This document shows, piece after piece, positions 7,941 through 16,299 of a stretch of DNA of 64,000 nt. The DNA is taken from assembly GCA_963754955.1 (NCBI GenBank), contig CAVWHY010000009.1:1-64000 (forward strand), written 5' to 3'. Position 1 is the first letter of the stretch. Each line of letters opens with the position of its first letter. The notes under the pieces are model-generated. The model made no database searches, had not been told where the DNA came from, and saw nothing but the letters and a program-made list of their open reading frames with translations. Position numbers and translations under genes: made by a program. The DNA is from CAVQJU01 sp963754955. GTDB taxonomy: Bacteria; Acidobacteriota; Vicinamibacteria; Vicinamibacterales; CAVVIG01.

Positions 7941-8026
7941 GGCAGGCCAGGTCGGGTAAGTCGAGTAGGTCGGGTAGGGACGAAAACCAACCCGACCCAC
8001 CCGGCCTACCTGACCCACCCGGCCTT
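7941..8026. repeat. 9-bp repeat (GGTCGGGTA) in two inverted arms between alr and radA
   Basis: The left arm at 7941-7979 carries GGTCGGGTA-type units. The right arm at 7989-8026 carries the inverse (CCCGACCCA, CCGGCCTACC). A 9-nt centre separates them, giving a potential hairpin that fills the whole spacer. The units resemble the repeat inside ispE at 14845-14911. Confidence 0.85.
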
Positions 8027-9151
8027 CTAATCCGAGTATACGCGTTCGATCCGCGCGCCGATGCGGCAGACAATCTCCCACGGAATCGTGCCGATGGTGG
8101 CGGCCATCTCGCGGACGTCGAGGCGATCGTCGCCCTGCGCTCCGAGGATGACGACCTCGTCTCCCGGGAACACGTCCTGCCCCGTCACGTCTACGGTCAG
8201 CATGTCCATGCAGACCGAGCCGACGACGGGCGCGCGGCGGCCGCGAATCAGCACCGAGCCGCGGCCGGCGAGCCGCAGGTCGAGGCCGTCGGCGTACCCC
8301 GCGGGGACGATCGCGATCGTGGTCGGGCGTTCACTCGAGAATCGCGCGCCGTAGCCGCTGATTTCGCCCGGCCGCATGCCTTTGACCGCCACGACGCGGC
8401 TGTGCAGCGTCATCGCCGGCGTGAGCGGCAGCGTGGAGGCCAACGGCGGAGGCACGACACCATAGAGCAGCAGGCCCGGCCGCACTCGATCGTACCAGAC
8501 CCGCGAGTCACGCAGGAACGCGGCGCTGTTGCACGCGTGGCGATAGCGAGGGCGTCCGCCGAGACGTTCGACGTCGGCCACGGCGCGATCGAACCGCACG
8601 CGTTGCTCCGCGAAATGCGGCGACTCCGGGTCGTCGGCCGTGGCGAAATGCGTGTAGACGGCGTCGAGCTCGAGGTTAGGGCTCGCCAGCAGCGCCGGGA
8701 GCGAACGCCGCAGGTTGTCGTGCCGGAACCCGAGACGGTTCATGCCCGTGTCGATCTTCAGGTGGTACCGCAGCCGCTGCTTGTAGCGCACCGCGGCCGC
8801 CTGGACCGCCTGCGCCGCGCCGGGCGTGGAGATGGTCGGCGTCAGGCGGCAGTCGAACAAGCCGTCGAGATCGCTGACGCTCAGCGCGCCAAACACGAGA
8901 ATCTCCGCCTCGACGCCCGCGGCCCTGAGCGCCGCGCCCTCTTCGATATCGGCGCACGCCAGCAGGTCGGCGCCGACTGATTCGAGCGCGCGGGCTACCG
9001 GCGCCGCGCCATGGCCGTACCCGTTCGCCTTCACGACGGCAATCACGCCCGGCGCATTGGCCGGCCGCTCCTGCCGCAGGTGATCGGCGATCGCGCGGAA
9101 GTTGGATTTGATCGCGCCGAGATCGACGCGCGCGACGGTAGGACGAATCAT
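8027..9151 (-). CDS. alr: alanine racemase
   Basis: A 374-residue fold-type III PLP enzyme that interconverts L- and D-alanine for peptidoglycan. The PLP-binding lysine is K41 in VVKANGYGHG. The second catalytic base, the tyrosine, lies in ISGYGARFSS (about residue 270). SVCMDMLTVDVT is the conserved C-terminal substrate-binding segment. Length is normal. The gene lies between dnaB and radA on the same strand and is bounded on both sides by inverted-arm repeats, so it may be transcribed with dnaB or from its own promoter; I see no clear promoter. Confidence 0.95.
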   Translation of the reverse strand: MIRPTVARVDLGAIKSNFRAIADHLRQERPANAPGVIAVVKANGYGHGAAPVARALESVGADLLACADIEEGAALRAAGVEAEILVFGALSVSDLDGLFDCRLTPTISTPGAAQAVQAAAVRYKQRLRYHLKIDTGMNRLGFRHDNLRRSLPALLASPNLELDAVYTHFATADDPESPHFAEQRVRFDRAVADVERLGGRPRYRHACNSAAFLRDSRVWYDRVRPGLLLYGVVPPPLASTLPLTPAMTLHSRVVAVKGMRPGEISGYGARFSSERPTTIAIVPAGYADGLDLRLAGRGSVLIRGRRAPVVGSVCMDMLTVDVTGQDVFPGDEVVILGAQGDDRLDVREMAATIGTIPWEIVCRIGARIERVYSD

Positions 9152-9173
9152 GGAATGGCGATTACGGACAGGG

Positions 9174-9247
9174 CCACGGAGGCACGGAGATCACAGCGGC
9201 CGGGAATCATAAGACCAACAGTCTCTCTGTGTCCTCCGTGCCTCTGT
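9174..9247. repeat. CACAGAGG-type inverted-arm repeat between dnaB and alr
   Basis: A left arm at 9174-9196 (CCACGGAGGCACGGAG type) and a right arm at 9223-9247 (CTCTGTGTCCTCCGTGCCTC type) are imperfect inverse complements with about a 9-bp internal period. The same family recurs at 20822-20902, 21351-21435 and 41293-41378. Confidence 0.85.
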
Positions 9248-9262
9248 ACGCTTCGTACGCGA

Positions 9263-10615
9263 TCAATTCGCGCCGGTCGCAAGGTTCTCGAACCGCGTGA
9301 ACTCGCGGATGAACGCGAGCTTGACGACGCCCGTCGGACCGTTGCGCTGCTTGCCGATAATCAGCTCCGCCACACCCTGGTTGTCCGCAGGCGGCTGGCT
9401 CTTGTCGGCGTATTGGTCCTCGCGGTAGATGAACATGACGACGTCGGCGTCCTGCTCGAGGGCGCCCGATTCGCGCAGGTCGGAGAGCTGCGGCCGATGG
9501 TCGGCGCGAGACTCGGGCGCTCGGCTGAGCTGCGACAGCACGACGACCGGCACGGCCAATTCTTTCGCAAGTCCCTTGAGCGACCGGGAAATCGATGCCA
9601 GTTCGAGCGTGCGGTTCTCGAAGCGCCCGCGGCCCTGCATCAGCTGGATGTAATCGACGACGATGAGGTGCAGGCCGTGCTCGGAGGCGAGCCGGCGGCA
9701 CTTGGCGCGCATCTCGAGGACGCCAATCGACGCCGTATCGTCGATGAAGATCTTCGCCTCGCTGAGCACGCCGATCGCCTCCGACAGGCGGCCCCAGTCG
9801 CGTTCGCCCAGGAATCCGCCGCGCAGCCGGTGTGCGTCGATGCGCGCTTCCGAGGTGAGCAGGCGCAGGAACAGCTGCTCCTTCGACATCTCGAGGCTGA
9901 ACACGCCGACCGTCATGTCGGTCTTCGTCCCGACGTGCTGCGCCATGTTCAGCACGAGGCTCGTCTTCCCCATCGACGGCCTGGCCGCGATGATGACCAG
10001 GTCCGCCGGCTGCAGTCCCGAGGTCATCTCGTCGAGATCGGTAAACCCCGTCGGCACGCCGGTGATGAGCTCCTTGCGCGCATGCAGCTTCTCGATGGTG
10101 TCGAGGCTCGATTGGGCCAGCTCGCGGAGCGACACGAACCCGTCGCGCACCTTGTCATCGGCGATCGCGAAGATGGCGTTCTCGGCCTGGTCGAGGATGA
10201 CGTCGGCTTCCTCTTCGCCGTCGTACGCGGTCGAGAGGATCTTGTTCGCCGAGAAGATCAGGTTCCGGAGGGTCGCCTTCTCTTTGATGATGCGGGCATA
10301 GTGCTCGACGTTCATCGAGCGCGGCACGCCGTCGACGAGCGCGGCGATGTAGGCGGGGCCGCCCACTTCGTCCAGCTCGCCGGAGCGGCCCAGCTCGTCC
10401 TTCAGCGTGACGAGATCGATGGCGCCGCTCCGCTCGGCGAGCTTCACCATCTTGTCGAAGATGCGCCGGTGAGCGTCGCGGAAGAAGTCCGCGGAGTCGA
10501 TGACCTCCGCCGCGAGGTTGAACGCGTCGTTGTGAAGCAGGATCGCGCCGAGCACAGACCGCTCCGCCTCGAGATTGTGAGGAAGGGTGCGTTCTTTGAC
10601 CGGCGCGTCGGGCAT
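9263..10615 (-). CDS. dnaB: replicative DNA helicase DnaB
   Basis: A 450-residue hexameric 5'-3' helicase of the replication fork. The N-terminal domain begins LPHNLEAERSVLGAILL (residues 12-28). The RecA-like domain has Walker A ARPSMGKTSLVL (about residue 208), the Walker B segment LIVVDYIQLMQG, and VVLSQLSRAPESR. Length is typical and no intein is present. The gene starts 2 bp after the rplI stop, in a ribosomal-protein operon order (rpsF-rpsR-rplI-dnaB-alr) that is common in bacteria. Confidence 0.97.
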   Translation of the reverse strand: MPDAPVKERTLPHNLEAERSVLGAILLHNDAFNLAAEVIDSADFFRDAHRRIFDKMVKLAERSGAIDLVTLKDELGRSGELDEVGGPAYIAALVDGVPRSMNVEHYARIIKEKATLRNLIFSANKILSTAYDGEEEADVILDQAENAIFAIADDKVRDGFVSLRELAQSSLDTIEKLHARKELITGVPTGFTDLDEMTSGLQPADLVIIAARPSMGKTSLVLNMAQHVGTKTDMTVGVFSLEMSKEQLFLRLLTSEARIDAHRLRGGFLGERDWGRLSEAIGVLSEAKIFIDDTASIGVLEMRAKCRRLASEHGLHLIVVDYIQLMQGRGRFENRTLELASISRSLKGLAKELAVPVVVLSQLSRAPESRADHRPQLSDLRESGALEQDADVVMFIYREDQYADKSQPPADNQGVAELIIGKQRNGPTGVVKLAFIREFTRFENLATGAN

Positions 10616-10617
10616 GG

Positions 10618-11079
10618 TTACTTGCTCTGGCTGGACCCTTCCGCAACCACCTTGACCTTCACGTTCGTGACGACGTCCAGGTGCAGCTTCAGCGGGACCG
10701 CGTACTCGCCCAGCTTTTTGATCGGCTCGCGCAGCACCAGCCTGCGGCGATCGATCTCGAAGCCCCGCGCGAGCAGCGCCGCGGCGATGTCCGATGTCGT
10801 GACCGATCCGAACAGCACCTGCGTATCGCCCACCTTGCGCGCGATTTCGATTTCGAGGTTGCCCATGCGTTCGACGATCGCCTCGGCGGAGCGTTTCTCC
10901 TCGGCTTCCTTCGCCTCGAACTTGCCCCGTTCGCGCTCGATCTGCTTCCGGCTGCCTTCGGTGACGAGCAGCGCGAGCTTGCGCGGCAGGAGGTAGTTGC
11001 GCGCGTAGCCGTCCGCGACCTTCACGATCTCGCCCCGGCGGCCGAGATTGTCGACGTGTTCTCTCAGGATGACTTCCAT
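10618..11079 (-). CDS. rplI: 50S ribosomal protein bL9
   Basis: A 153-residue bL9. The N-terminal RNA-binding domain begins MEVILREHVDNLGRRGEIVK and continues GYARNYLLPRKLA, the family signature. A long connecting helix and a C-terminal domain (LFGSVTTSDIAAAL, then HLDVVTNVKVKVV) follow. It sits at the base of the L1 stalk. It lies 10 bp after rpsR and 2 bp before dnaB, a classical cotranscribed arrangement. Confidence 0.97.
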   Translation of the reverse strand: MEVILREHVDNLGRRGEIVKVADGYARNYLLPRKLALLVTEGSRKQIERERGKFEAKEAEEKRSAEAIVERMGNLEIEIARKVGDTQVLFGSVTTSDIAAALLARGFEIDRRRLVLREPIKKLGEYAVPLKLHLDVVTNVKVKVVAEGSSQSK

Positions 11080-11089
11080 CGTCGTTCCC

Positions 11090-11389
11090 CTAGTCGGTTA
11101 CGTACGGAATGAGCGCGATCTGCCGGGCGCGCTTGATCGCCACCTGCAGCTTGCGCTGGTGCATCGCGCAGGTCCCGGAAATCCGCCGCGGCAGAATCTT
11201 GCCCCGCTCCGGCACGAACGGCGCCAGCAGCTTGACGTCCTTGTAGTTGATGTCGTCGATCTTGTCCGCGCAGAACTTGCAGACCTTCCGGCGCCTGAAC
11301 ATCGGCCTGCGCTGGCCCTTTTCCTTGTCGCCGGGTTTCTTGTCGCCCCGCTTGCCGCGGGGACCTGAGCGCTGTCCAAATGGTGGCAT
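11090..11389 (-). CDS. rpsR: 30S ribosomal protein bS18
   Basis: A 99-residue bS18 of the small-subunit platform, partner of bS6. The core motifs are YKDVKLLAPFVPERGKILPR and ISGTCAMHQRKLQVAIKRAR. It carries a possible zinc site (CKFC near residue 38 and CAMH), so it looks like the zinc-binding C+ form. The first 30 residues are basic and glycine-rich, longer than in E. coli. The gene starts 2 bp after rpsF. The ssb gene often found between rpsF and rpsR is absent. Confidence 0.96.
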   Translation of the reverse strand: MPPFGQRSGPRGKRGDKKPGDKEKGQRRPMFRRRKVCKFCADKIDDINYKDVKLLAPFVPERGKILPRRISGTCAMHQRKLQVAIKRARQIALIPYVTD

Positions 11390-11391
11390 GC

Positions 11392-11844
11392 CTAAACCTC
11401 CGCCCCGTCAAATCGATCGTCGTCCATGTCGTCGTTGTCCATCGCGGCACGGCCCTCGCCGGGCTGACGCTGCGGCGGCAGGCCGCGCTTGACGCGGCGC
11501 CGCTCCGATTCGGTCTGGCGCTTGGTCCGCGTGCGATCGACCACCTTCTTCTCCTCGTCCACGCGGACGACGATGTGCCGGATGACCTGGTCCATCACCC
11601 TCAAGCGGCGATCGAGCTCCTTCATCAGCTCGCCGGATCCGTTGATCACCTGGAGCACGTACACGCCTTCCTTCTGATGGCCTATCTCGTAAGCCATCCG
11701 GCGGCGTCCCCAGTTTTCGGTCTTTTCGATTTGCCCGTTCAACCGCGCCACGACCTGCTCGACCTGCGTGTGCAGTTCGGCCACCTGCTGTTCGGTCGTG
11801 TCGGGAGGAAGGATGTAGACGAGCTCGTACTGACGGTCTGACAT
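11392..11844 (-). CDS. rpsF: 30S ribosomal protein bS6
   Basis: A 150-residue bS6. The ferredoxin-like core is visible in YELVYILPPDTTEQQVAEL and WGRRRMAYEIGHQKEGVYVL. A C-terminal extension of about 50 residues is basic and then acidic (ending in a D-rich stretch), longer than in E. coli but common in other phyla. It binds 16S rRNA with bS18, encoded next. It is the first gene of the rpsF-rpsR-rplI run; 135 bp of palindrome-rich spacer separate it from pth. Confidence 0.95.
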   Translation of the reverse strand: MSDRQYELVYILPPDTTEQQVAELHTQVEQVVARLNGQIEKTENWGRRRMAYEIGHQKEGVYVLQVINGSGELMKELDRRLRVMDQVIRHIVVRVDEEKKVVDRTRTKRQTESERRRVKRGLPPQRQPGEGRAAMDNDDMDDDRFDGAEV

Positions 11845-11870
11845 TTCACGTACTCCTCATGGACACGCCC

Positions 11871-11978
11871 GGCAGGCCTGAAGGCCTGCACTACGACTGA
11901 CGTAGTGCGGATCTTCCGATCCGCCGTGACGCGGCCACCATGTTGGTGGCAAGGTTGCGCCCCTCGACTGCGCTCGGG
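11871..11978. repeat. cluster of extragenic palindromes between pth and rpsF
   Basis: Four back-to-back palindromes fill this spacer. The first is GGCAGGCCTGAAGGCCTGC followed by ACTAC (11871-11894). The second is GTAGT followed by GCGGATCTTCCGATCCGC (11902-11924), so the pair is bracketed by ACTAC/GTAGT. Then GCCACCA..TGGTGGC (about 11934-11950) and a GCCCC...GGGGC stem (about 11959-11980). The first two match the two-palindrome element at 36290-36343 and 59711-59758. A terminator role for pth is possible, but no T-run follows. Confidence 0.75.
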
Positions 11979-11979
11979 G

Positions 11980-12606
11980 CTATTCAGTTGTTGCCGGATC
12001 GCCGCCGTTGAACTGGTTCATCACCGGGGCGATCCCGCCGGCGACGAACACCTCCGCTGCATCTGCCGCGCGCGTGATCATCCGATCGACCTCCGCGCGT
12101 TCATCCGGATCGAACCGTGACAGGACGTGATCGGCCAGGTCCCGCTGTGCCCGGCCGCCGGCGGCTTCCGGCCCTCGTCCCACCCCGAGCCGCAGCCGCG
12201 AAAATTCTTCGCCGACGTGCGCGATGATCGACTTCAGCCCGTTATGCCCGCCGGCCGATCCACGCGCCCTGGCCCGCAGCTTCGCGAGCGGCAACTGCGC
12301 CTCGTCCACGACCACCAGGAGATCCGCCGGGTCGATCTTGAAATACCGCAGCAACCCGCCGACCGCTTCGCCGCTCGCGTTCATGAACGTCATGGGCTTG
12401 CCGAGCAGCACCACGACGTCTTCCGGTTCTTCCGCCCGACGGCGCCTCCAGCGGGCGATTAATGCCTCGACAGGCGCGGATTCGAAATTCACCGCCGCCC
12501 GTTTCGCCAGCTCGTCCAGCACGGCGAAGCCGACGTTGTGCCGCGTGCCGTGATACTTCGGCCCCGGGTTCCCGAGCCCAATGATCGCTTTCATTGGGAC
12601 GTTCAC
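11980..12606 (-). CDS. pth: peptidyl-tRNA hydrolase
   Basis: A Pth-family esterase that recycles tRNA from prematurely released peptidyl-tRNA. GLGNPGPKYHGTRHNVGF carries the catalytic histidine (the H of RHN, about residue 23). PMTFMNASGEAVGGLLRYF and ARGSAGGHNGLKSI are the tRNA-binding conserved segments. Two starts are possible: 12606 (MNVPMKAII) or 12594 (MKAII); most homologues begin at the second. It follows rplY after 5 bp, the usual rplY-pth order. The C-terminal 25 residues are not conserved in my recollection of the family. Confidence 0.94.
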   Translation of the reverse strand: MNVPMKAIIGLGNPGPKYHGTRHNVGFAVLDELAKRAAVNFESAPVEALIARWRRRRAEEPEDVVVLLGKPMTFMNASGEAVGGLLRYFKIDPADLLVVVDEAQLPLAKLRARARGSAGGHNGLKSIIAHVGEEFSRLRLGVGRGPEAAGGRAQRDLADHVLSRFDPDERAEVDRMITRAADAAEVFVAGGIAPVMNQFNGGDPATTE

Positions 12607-12611
12607 GCCCG

Positions 12612-13325
12612 CTACTTCTTCTTGTCGTCTTTCGCTTCGTCCTCGTCCTTCTTGCCCTTCTTGATGACTTCGGGCTCGGCCGGTGCCGTCGCGGTCGTGG
12701 TCGCAGCCGCTGCCGCGCCCTCAGCCGGCGCCGGCGCTTCTTCGGCCTTCGGCATGATGACGTGCACGAGCATCATCTCGCCGTCGTCCACGAGCTTCAC
12801 TTTCGGGTTCACCGGCACGTCGCGGACGCGAATGCCCTGGTGCAGCATGAGCTCGCCGACATTGACCTCGATATGCTCGGGGATGTCCGCCGGCAGGCAC
12901 TCCACCTCGACGATGCGGTGGACGAACTCGAGGATGCCGCTCTGCTGCTTCACGCCCGGCGCCTCGCCCTTCACGGTGACGGGCACCGTGACGCGCAGGA
13001 CGCGATCCATCGCGATGCGATAGAAGTCGGCGTGCAGGAGCTGGTGGGTCACCGGATCCAGCTGGTACTCCTTGACGAGCACCCGTGCGTCTTTGGCGCC
13101 GGCCAGCTTCAGCGAGATAAGAGTATTGGCGCCCGACTCCGAATGCAGGATGCGGAGCAGGGCTTTCGGCTCGACGGAGATCGGCGTGGCCGACTTGCTG
13201 TCGTCACCGGAGCCCTGACCGGACGATCCGTACAGCACGGCCGGCACGCGCCCCGCCGCGCGTGTCCGCCGCGCTTCATTTTTTCCGAACGATTCACGCG
13301 ACGTCGCTTCAAGTAATGTTTCCAT
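12612..13325 (-). CDS. rplY: 50S ribosomal protein bL25 (general stress protein Ctc type)
   Basis: A 237-residue long form of bL25. The N-terminal 5S rRNA-binding domain runs to about residue 95 (RTRAAGRVPAVLYG, then LVKEYQLDPVTHQLLHADF). The C-terminal TL5/Ctc domain contains VEVECLPADIPEHIEVNV. The last 45 residues are a low-complexity alanine/threonine then lysine/aspartate tail. The gene lies between prs and pth, an order shared by many bacteria. Confidence 0.94.
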   Translation of the reverse strand: METLLEATSRESFGKNEARRTRAAGRVPAVLYGSSGQGSGDDSKSATPISVEPKALLRILHSESGANTLISLKLAGAKDARVLVKEYQLDPVTHQLLHADFYRIAMDRVLRVTVPVTVKGEAPGVKQQSGILEFVHRIVEVECLPADIPEHIEVNVGELMLHQGIRVRDVPVNPKVKLVDDGEMMLVHVIMPKAEEAPAPAEGAAAAATTTATAPAEPEVIKKGKKDEDEAKDDKKK

Positions 13326-13337
13326 CTCGTTCCTCTT

Positions 13338-13404
13338 CCTCGTGTCTCGTGGCTTGTGCCTCGCGACTCGAATTCAGACGAGCCGCCAGCCACGAGTCAC
13401 CAGC
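13338..13404. repeat. short-period inverted-arm repeat between prs and rplY
   Basis: The left arm (13338-13375) repeats CTCGTGTCTCGTGGCTTGTG-like 8-bp units. The right arm (13377-13404) is a diverged inverse (GCCACGAGTCACCAG). It fills the spacer between the prs stop and the rplY start. Confidence 0.65.
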
Positions 13405-13406
13405 TT

Positions 13407-14387
13407 CTATACAAACAACGATGAGACCGACGTCTCGTCGTGAATGCTCTTGATGGCCTGCCCGAGCAGCCGCGCGACCGACAGCACCTTGATCTTCTCG
13501 CAGCGCGCCTTGTCGCCGGTGAGCGGGATCGTGTTCGTCACGAGCATCTTGTCGATCGGCGACTTCTCGATGCGCTCGATCGCAGGCCCCGACAGCACAC
13601 CGTGCACCGCGCACGCGTAAATCCGCTCGGCGCCGTTGGCCTTCAGCGCGATCGCCGCCTTCGTAATCGTCCCCGCCGTGTCCGTGATGTCGTCCTGGAT
13701 GATGCAGGTCCGGCCCGACACGTCGCCGATGACGTTCATCACTTCCGCTGTTCCATCGTCGCTGCGGCGCTTGTCGATGACGGCGAGCTCGGCGTTCAGG
13801 CGCTTGGCATAGGCGCGCGCGCGTTCCGCGCCGCCCGCGTCGGGCGCCACCATCGTCAGGTTCGGGTAGTCCATCCGGGACAGGTAATCGATGATCACCG
13901 GCGCCGCGAACAGATGGTCGACCGGGATGTCAAAGAACCCCTGAATCTGCGCCTTGTGCAGATCCATCGTGAGCACACGGTGCGTGCCCGCCGCGCTCAG
14001 CAGGTTCGCCACGAGCTTCGCCGAAATCGGCACCCGCGGCTTGTCCTTGCGATCCTGCCGCGCGTAGCCGTAATACGGCAGCACCGCCGTAATCCGCGCC
14101 GCCGACGACCGGCGGAACGCGTCGATCATGATCAGCAGTTCCATGATGTGCTGATCGACCGAGGTCGCACCGTTGGCGCACGTCGGCTGGATGACGAAGA
14201 TATCGGTGCCCCGAATGTTCTCGTCAATCTGGAACGAGACTTCCGTGTCGGGGAACCGCTTCAGCCGTGCCTGGCCGACCGTCACGCCCAGAAACGACGC
14301 GATCTCGCGCGCCAGCTCCGGGTGGGCGCTTCCGGAAAACAGCTTCAACTCGCCAAACCCGACAGCCATCTGGGGCTCAGTCATCAC
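13407..14387 (-). CDS. prs: ribose-phosphate pyrophosphokinase (PRPP synthase)
   Basis: A 326-residue class I PRPP synthase making PRPP from ribose-5-phosphate and ATP for nucleotide, histidine and tryptophan synthesis. LKLFSGSAHPELA, KRFPDTEVSFQI, YYGYARQDRKDKPRVPISAK and the pyrophosphate-binding MDLHKAQIQGFFDIPVDHL region are all present. The ribose-phosphate loop reads IIQDDITDTAGT. Starts at 14387 or 14369 (MAVGFGELK) are both possible. The tRNA-Gln gene lies just upstream on the same strand, then ispE and a LolB-position lipoprotein, the order lolB-ispE-prs seen in E. coli. Confidence 0.96.
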   Translation of the reverse strand: MMTEPQMAVGFGELKLFSGSAHPELAREIASFLGVTVGQARLKRFPDTEVSFQIDENIRGTDIFVIQPTCANGATSVDQHIMELLIMIDAFRRSSAARITAVLPYYGYARQDRKDKPRVPISAKLVANLLSAAGTHRVLTMDLHKAQIQGFFDIPVDHLFAAPVIIDYLSRMDYPNLTMVAPDAGGAERARAYAKRLNAELAVIDKRRSDDGTAEVMNVIGDVSGRTCIIQDDITDTAGTITKAAIALKANGAERIYACAVHGVLSGPAIERIEKSPIDKMLVTNTIPLTGDKARCEKIKVLSVARLLGQAIKSIHDETSVSSLFV

Positions 14388-14409
14388 AGCGGCAGCCTCG
14401 CGAAGTGGC

Positions 14410-14480
14410 TGGGGCGGAAGGATTCGAACCTTCGAATACGGGATCCAAAGTCCCGCGCCTTACCGCTTGGCCACGCCCCA
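14410..14480 (-). tRNA. tRNA-Gln(UUG)
   Basis: On the minus strand a 71-nt cloverleaf can be folded by eye. The acceptor stem TGGGGCG pairs with CGCCCCA. The anticodon arm CGGGA-CTTTGGA-TCCCG has anticodon TTG at positions 34-36. The T arm is AAGGTTCGAATCCTT with the expected GTTCGAATC core. CCA is not encoded. A tRNA-Gln between ispE and prs is a common bacterial arrangement. Confidence 0.95.
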
Positions 14481-14582
14481 TCACATGCCTCGCCGCAGAC
14501 TGTGTCGCACTCGCGATGAATGAAGAAGCCCTCAGGCGTGGCTCGCACTACGTGGCGCAAACCTTAAGTCTATACGATGGGC

Positions 14583-15487
14583 TTACTTGGCGGCAAGGGT
14601 CGCGCATTCGCGCCGCGTCAGCGTCCGGGTGACCAGCACCAGCCGCCGCGGGGCGCCGTGCCGGAGCGCTCGCGCGGCCCGCTCGGCCTGCGATCGCCGG
14701 GTGAAGAGGCCGAACACAGCGGACCCGCTTCCGGACAGCGACGCCTGAAACGCTCCAGCCCGCTCGAGAGCGGCCACCAGCGCGGCGACGATCGGATGCC
14801 GGCGCGCCACAACCGGCTCCAGATCGTTCGAGAAGCGGTGCGGAGCCCGCCCGCCCTGCCTGGCCCGCCCGACCTGCTGGCCGCCCGACCTGCCCGACCT
14901 GCCCGACCTGTTGATCCCACCAGGAGAACGCCTCCCTGGTGCTGACGCCGAAGCGGGGAACGGTCAGCACGACCCAGGCGCGAGGGCGGTCGTCCAGGCG
15001 GGACAAGCCGATCCCCCCGGTTCCGGCCGAGCGCCGTTCCGCCTTCGAGAAAGTAGGGCACGTCGGCGCCCATCGCCGCCGCAAGACGATGACGCTGCGT
15101 GCGCCGGAGACTGATGTCCCACAGCAAGGCGAGCGCACGGATGGCCGCGGCCCCGTCGCTGCTGCCGCCGCCCAGTCCCGCCTGGATCGGGATGCGTTTG
15201 GCGATCGTCACGACGACTCCGCGCGGCACGCCCCGCCGGCGCCCGGCCTTCCACACCAGTTCCGCCGCCCGCCACACGAGATTGCGCGCATCGACCGGGC
15301 AATCCGGATCGTCGCAGAGGATCCGGAACGGACCAGGGGACGCGGTGAACGTCAGATCGTCCGCGAGGCCGATCGACTGGAACGTGGTCCGCAGCTCGTG
15401 ATAACCGTCCGGGCGCACCCCGACGACGCGAAGGTCGAGGTTGATCTTCGCGAACGCGCGGCACGCGAGGGACCGGTCAGCGGCCAT
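14583..15487 (-). CDS. ispE: 4-diphosphocytidyl-2-C-methyl-D-erythritol kinase, with two frame breaks and a repeat insertion
   Basis: GHMP-family kinase of the MEP pathway, phosphorylating CDP-ME between the IspD and IspF steps. The N-part (FAKINLDLRVVGVRPDGYHE, then QAGLGGGSSDGAAA as ATP loop) reads in one frame from 15487. Near 15003, after GRNRGDRL, homology moves to the +1 frame (SRLDDRPRAWVVLTVPRFGV). Near 14840 it moves +1 again (HRFSNDLEPVVARRHPIVAA, then SLSGSGSAVFGLF). Removing two extra bases gives about 300 residues. Between REAFSWW and FSNDLE lies an insertion of about 20 residues (QVGQVGQVGRPAGRAG-like) made by a 9-bp repeat. It is probably a functional single-copy gene with consensus errors; real inactivation is less likely because the pathway is essential. 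Confidence 0.85.
14845..14911. repeat. 9-bp repeat (GCCCGACCT) inside ispE
   Basis: About seven imperfect copies of GCCCGACCT (AGGTCGGGC on the coding strand) lie in the variable loop of ispE and encode a QVG/RAG-rich segment. The unit resembles the spacer repeat at 7941-8026 but lies within a gene. Confidence 0.85.
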
Positions 15488-16299
15488 TCGCTCCGAGCGG
15501 GCCCGATGTTTTCAGTTCGTCGAGCGTGATCGGAGTGGCAGACGCGGGGATCTGAATCGCGAACACTTCAGCGCCGAGCGACGGATTCAACTCGAGCTGC
15601 GAGAGATTCATCTGCAGATCGAAGGCGCCCGGCCGCGTGCTGAGGAGCCGGATGTGCCGCGGCAAGCCCTCCTGGAAATTGCCGTAATCGGCGCGCCAGC
15701 CCGAGTCTGCTCCGCGACGGAGCGCCGCGACCATTCGCCAGGACTGGTCCTTCTCGCGGTGCACGTACACTTCATACTGTTCCGCCGGCGCGACCGACAC
15801 GAGGCGCCAGTCGTCGCCGAGTGCACGCGCACCGAGAGGCATTCCCGGCGCACAACCCGTCAGCACGTTGAACAGCACGGGCGCGCCGAGGGGAATCCCC
15901 GTCACCGCCTCGAGCACCGCGTCGAACTCGCCCGCGCTGCAGCACGCGGTTGTCGCGCGGCAGCAGCAGGCTCGCCCCGGGTGGCGCGGGCCCCGCGACG
16001 TTCGTGAGCACGAACACCGGCTGGCCGATCGGGGCCACCGCTTCGAGGCGAACGGCGCCGTCGCGCGTCAGCCCGGCGAGCAGGCGCCCGCGGACACGAC
16101 TGCCGGCGATCGATCCGGACACGGCGATTTCCAGCGAGACCGCGGACAGCGGGCGGCAGGCAGCGGTTGCTGCGTCGAGGACTTCACGTCCGTCCGACGC
16201 GATCACGCCGGGCCCTGACGGCAGCTTGAGCAGTGGCGGGCCGCACGCCGCGCACACGAGGGACAGCGCCAGCAGCGGCGCCGCCGATCGCCGCGTCAT
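15477..16299 (-). CDS. putative outer-membrane lipoprotein in the LolB position, one frame break
   Basis: The start at 16299 gives MTRRSAAPLLALSLVCAACG, a signal peptide with a lipobox-like VCAAC. The N-part (AVSLEIAVSGSIAGSRVRGRLLAGL, AVRLEAVAPIGQPVFVLTN) reads to about 15935. There the frame shifts +1 to EFDAVLEAVTGIPLGAPVL and runs to 15477, about 273 residues in all. The beta-rich pattern with QYEVYVHREKD is compatible with the LolA/LolB lipoprotein-carrier fold. Position supports this: E. coli has lolB-ispE-prs in the same order. Sequence alone does not prove LolB. The start overlaps the TPR stop by 4 nt (ATGA) and the stop overlaps the ispE start. Confidence 0.6.
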
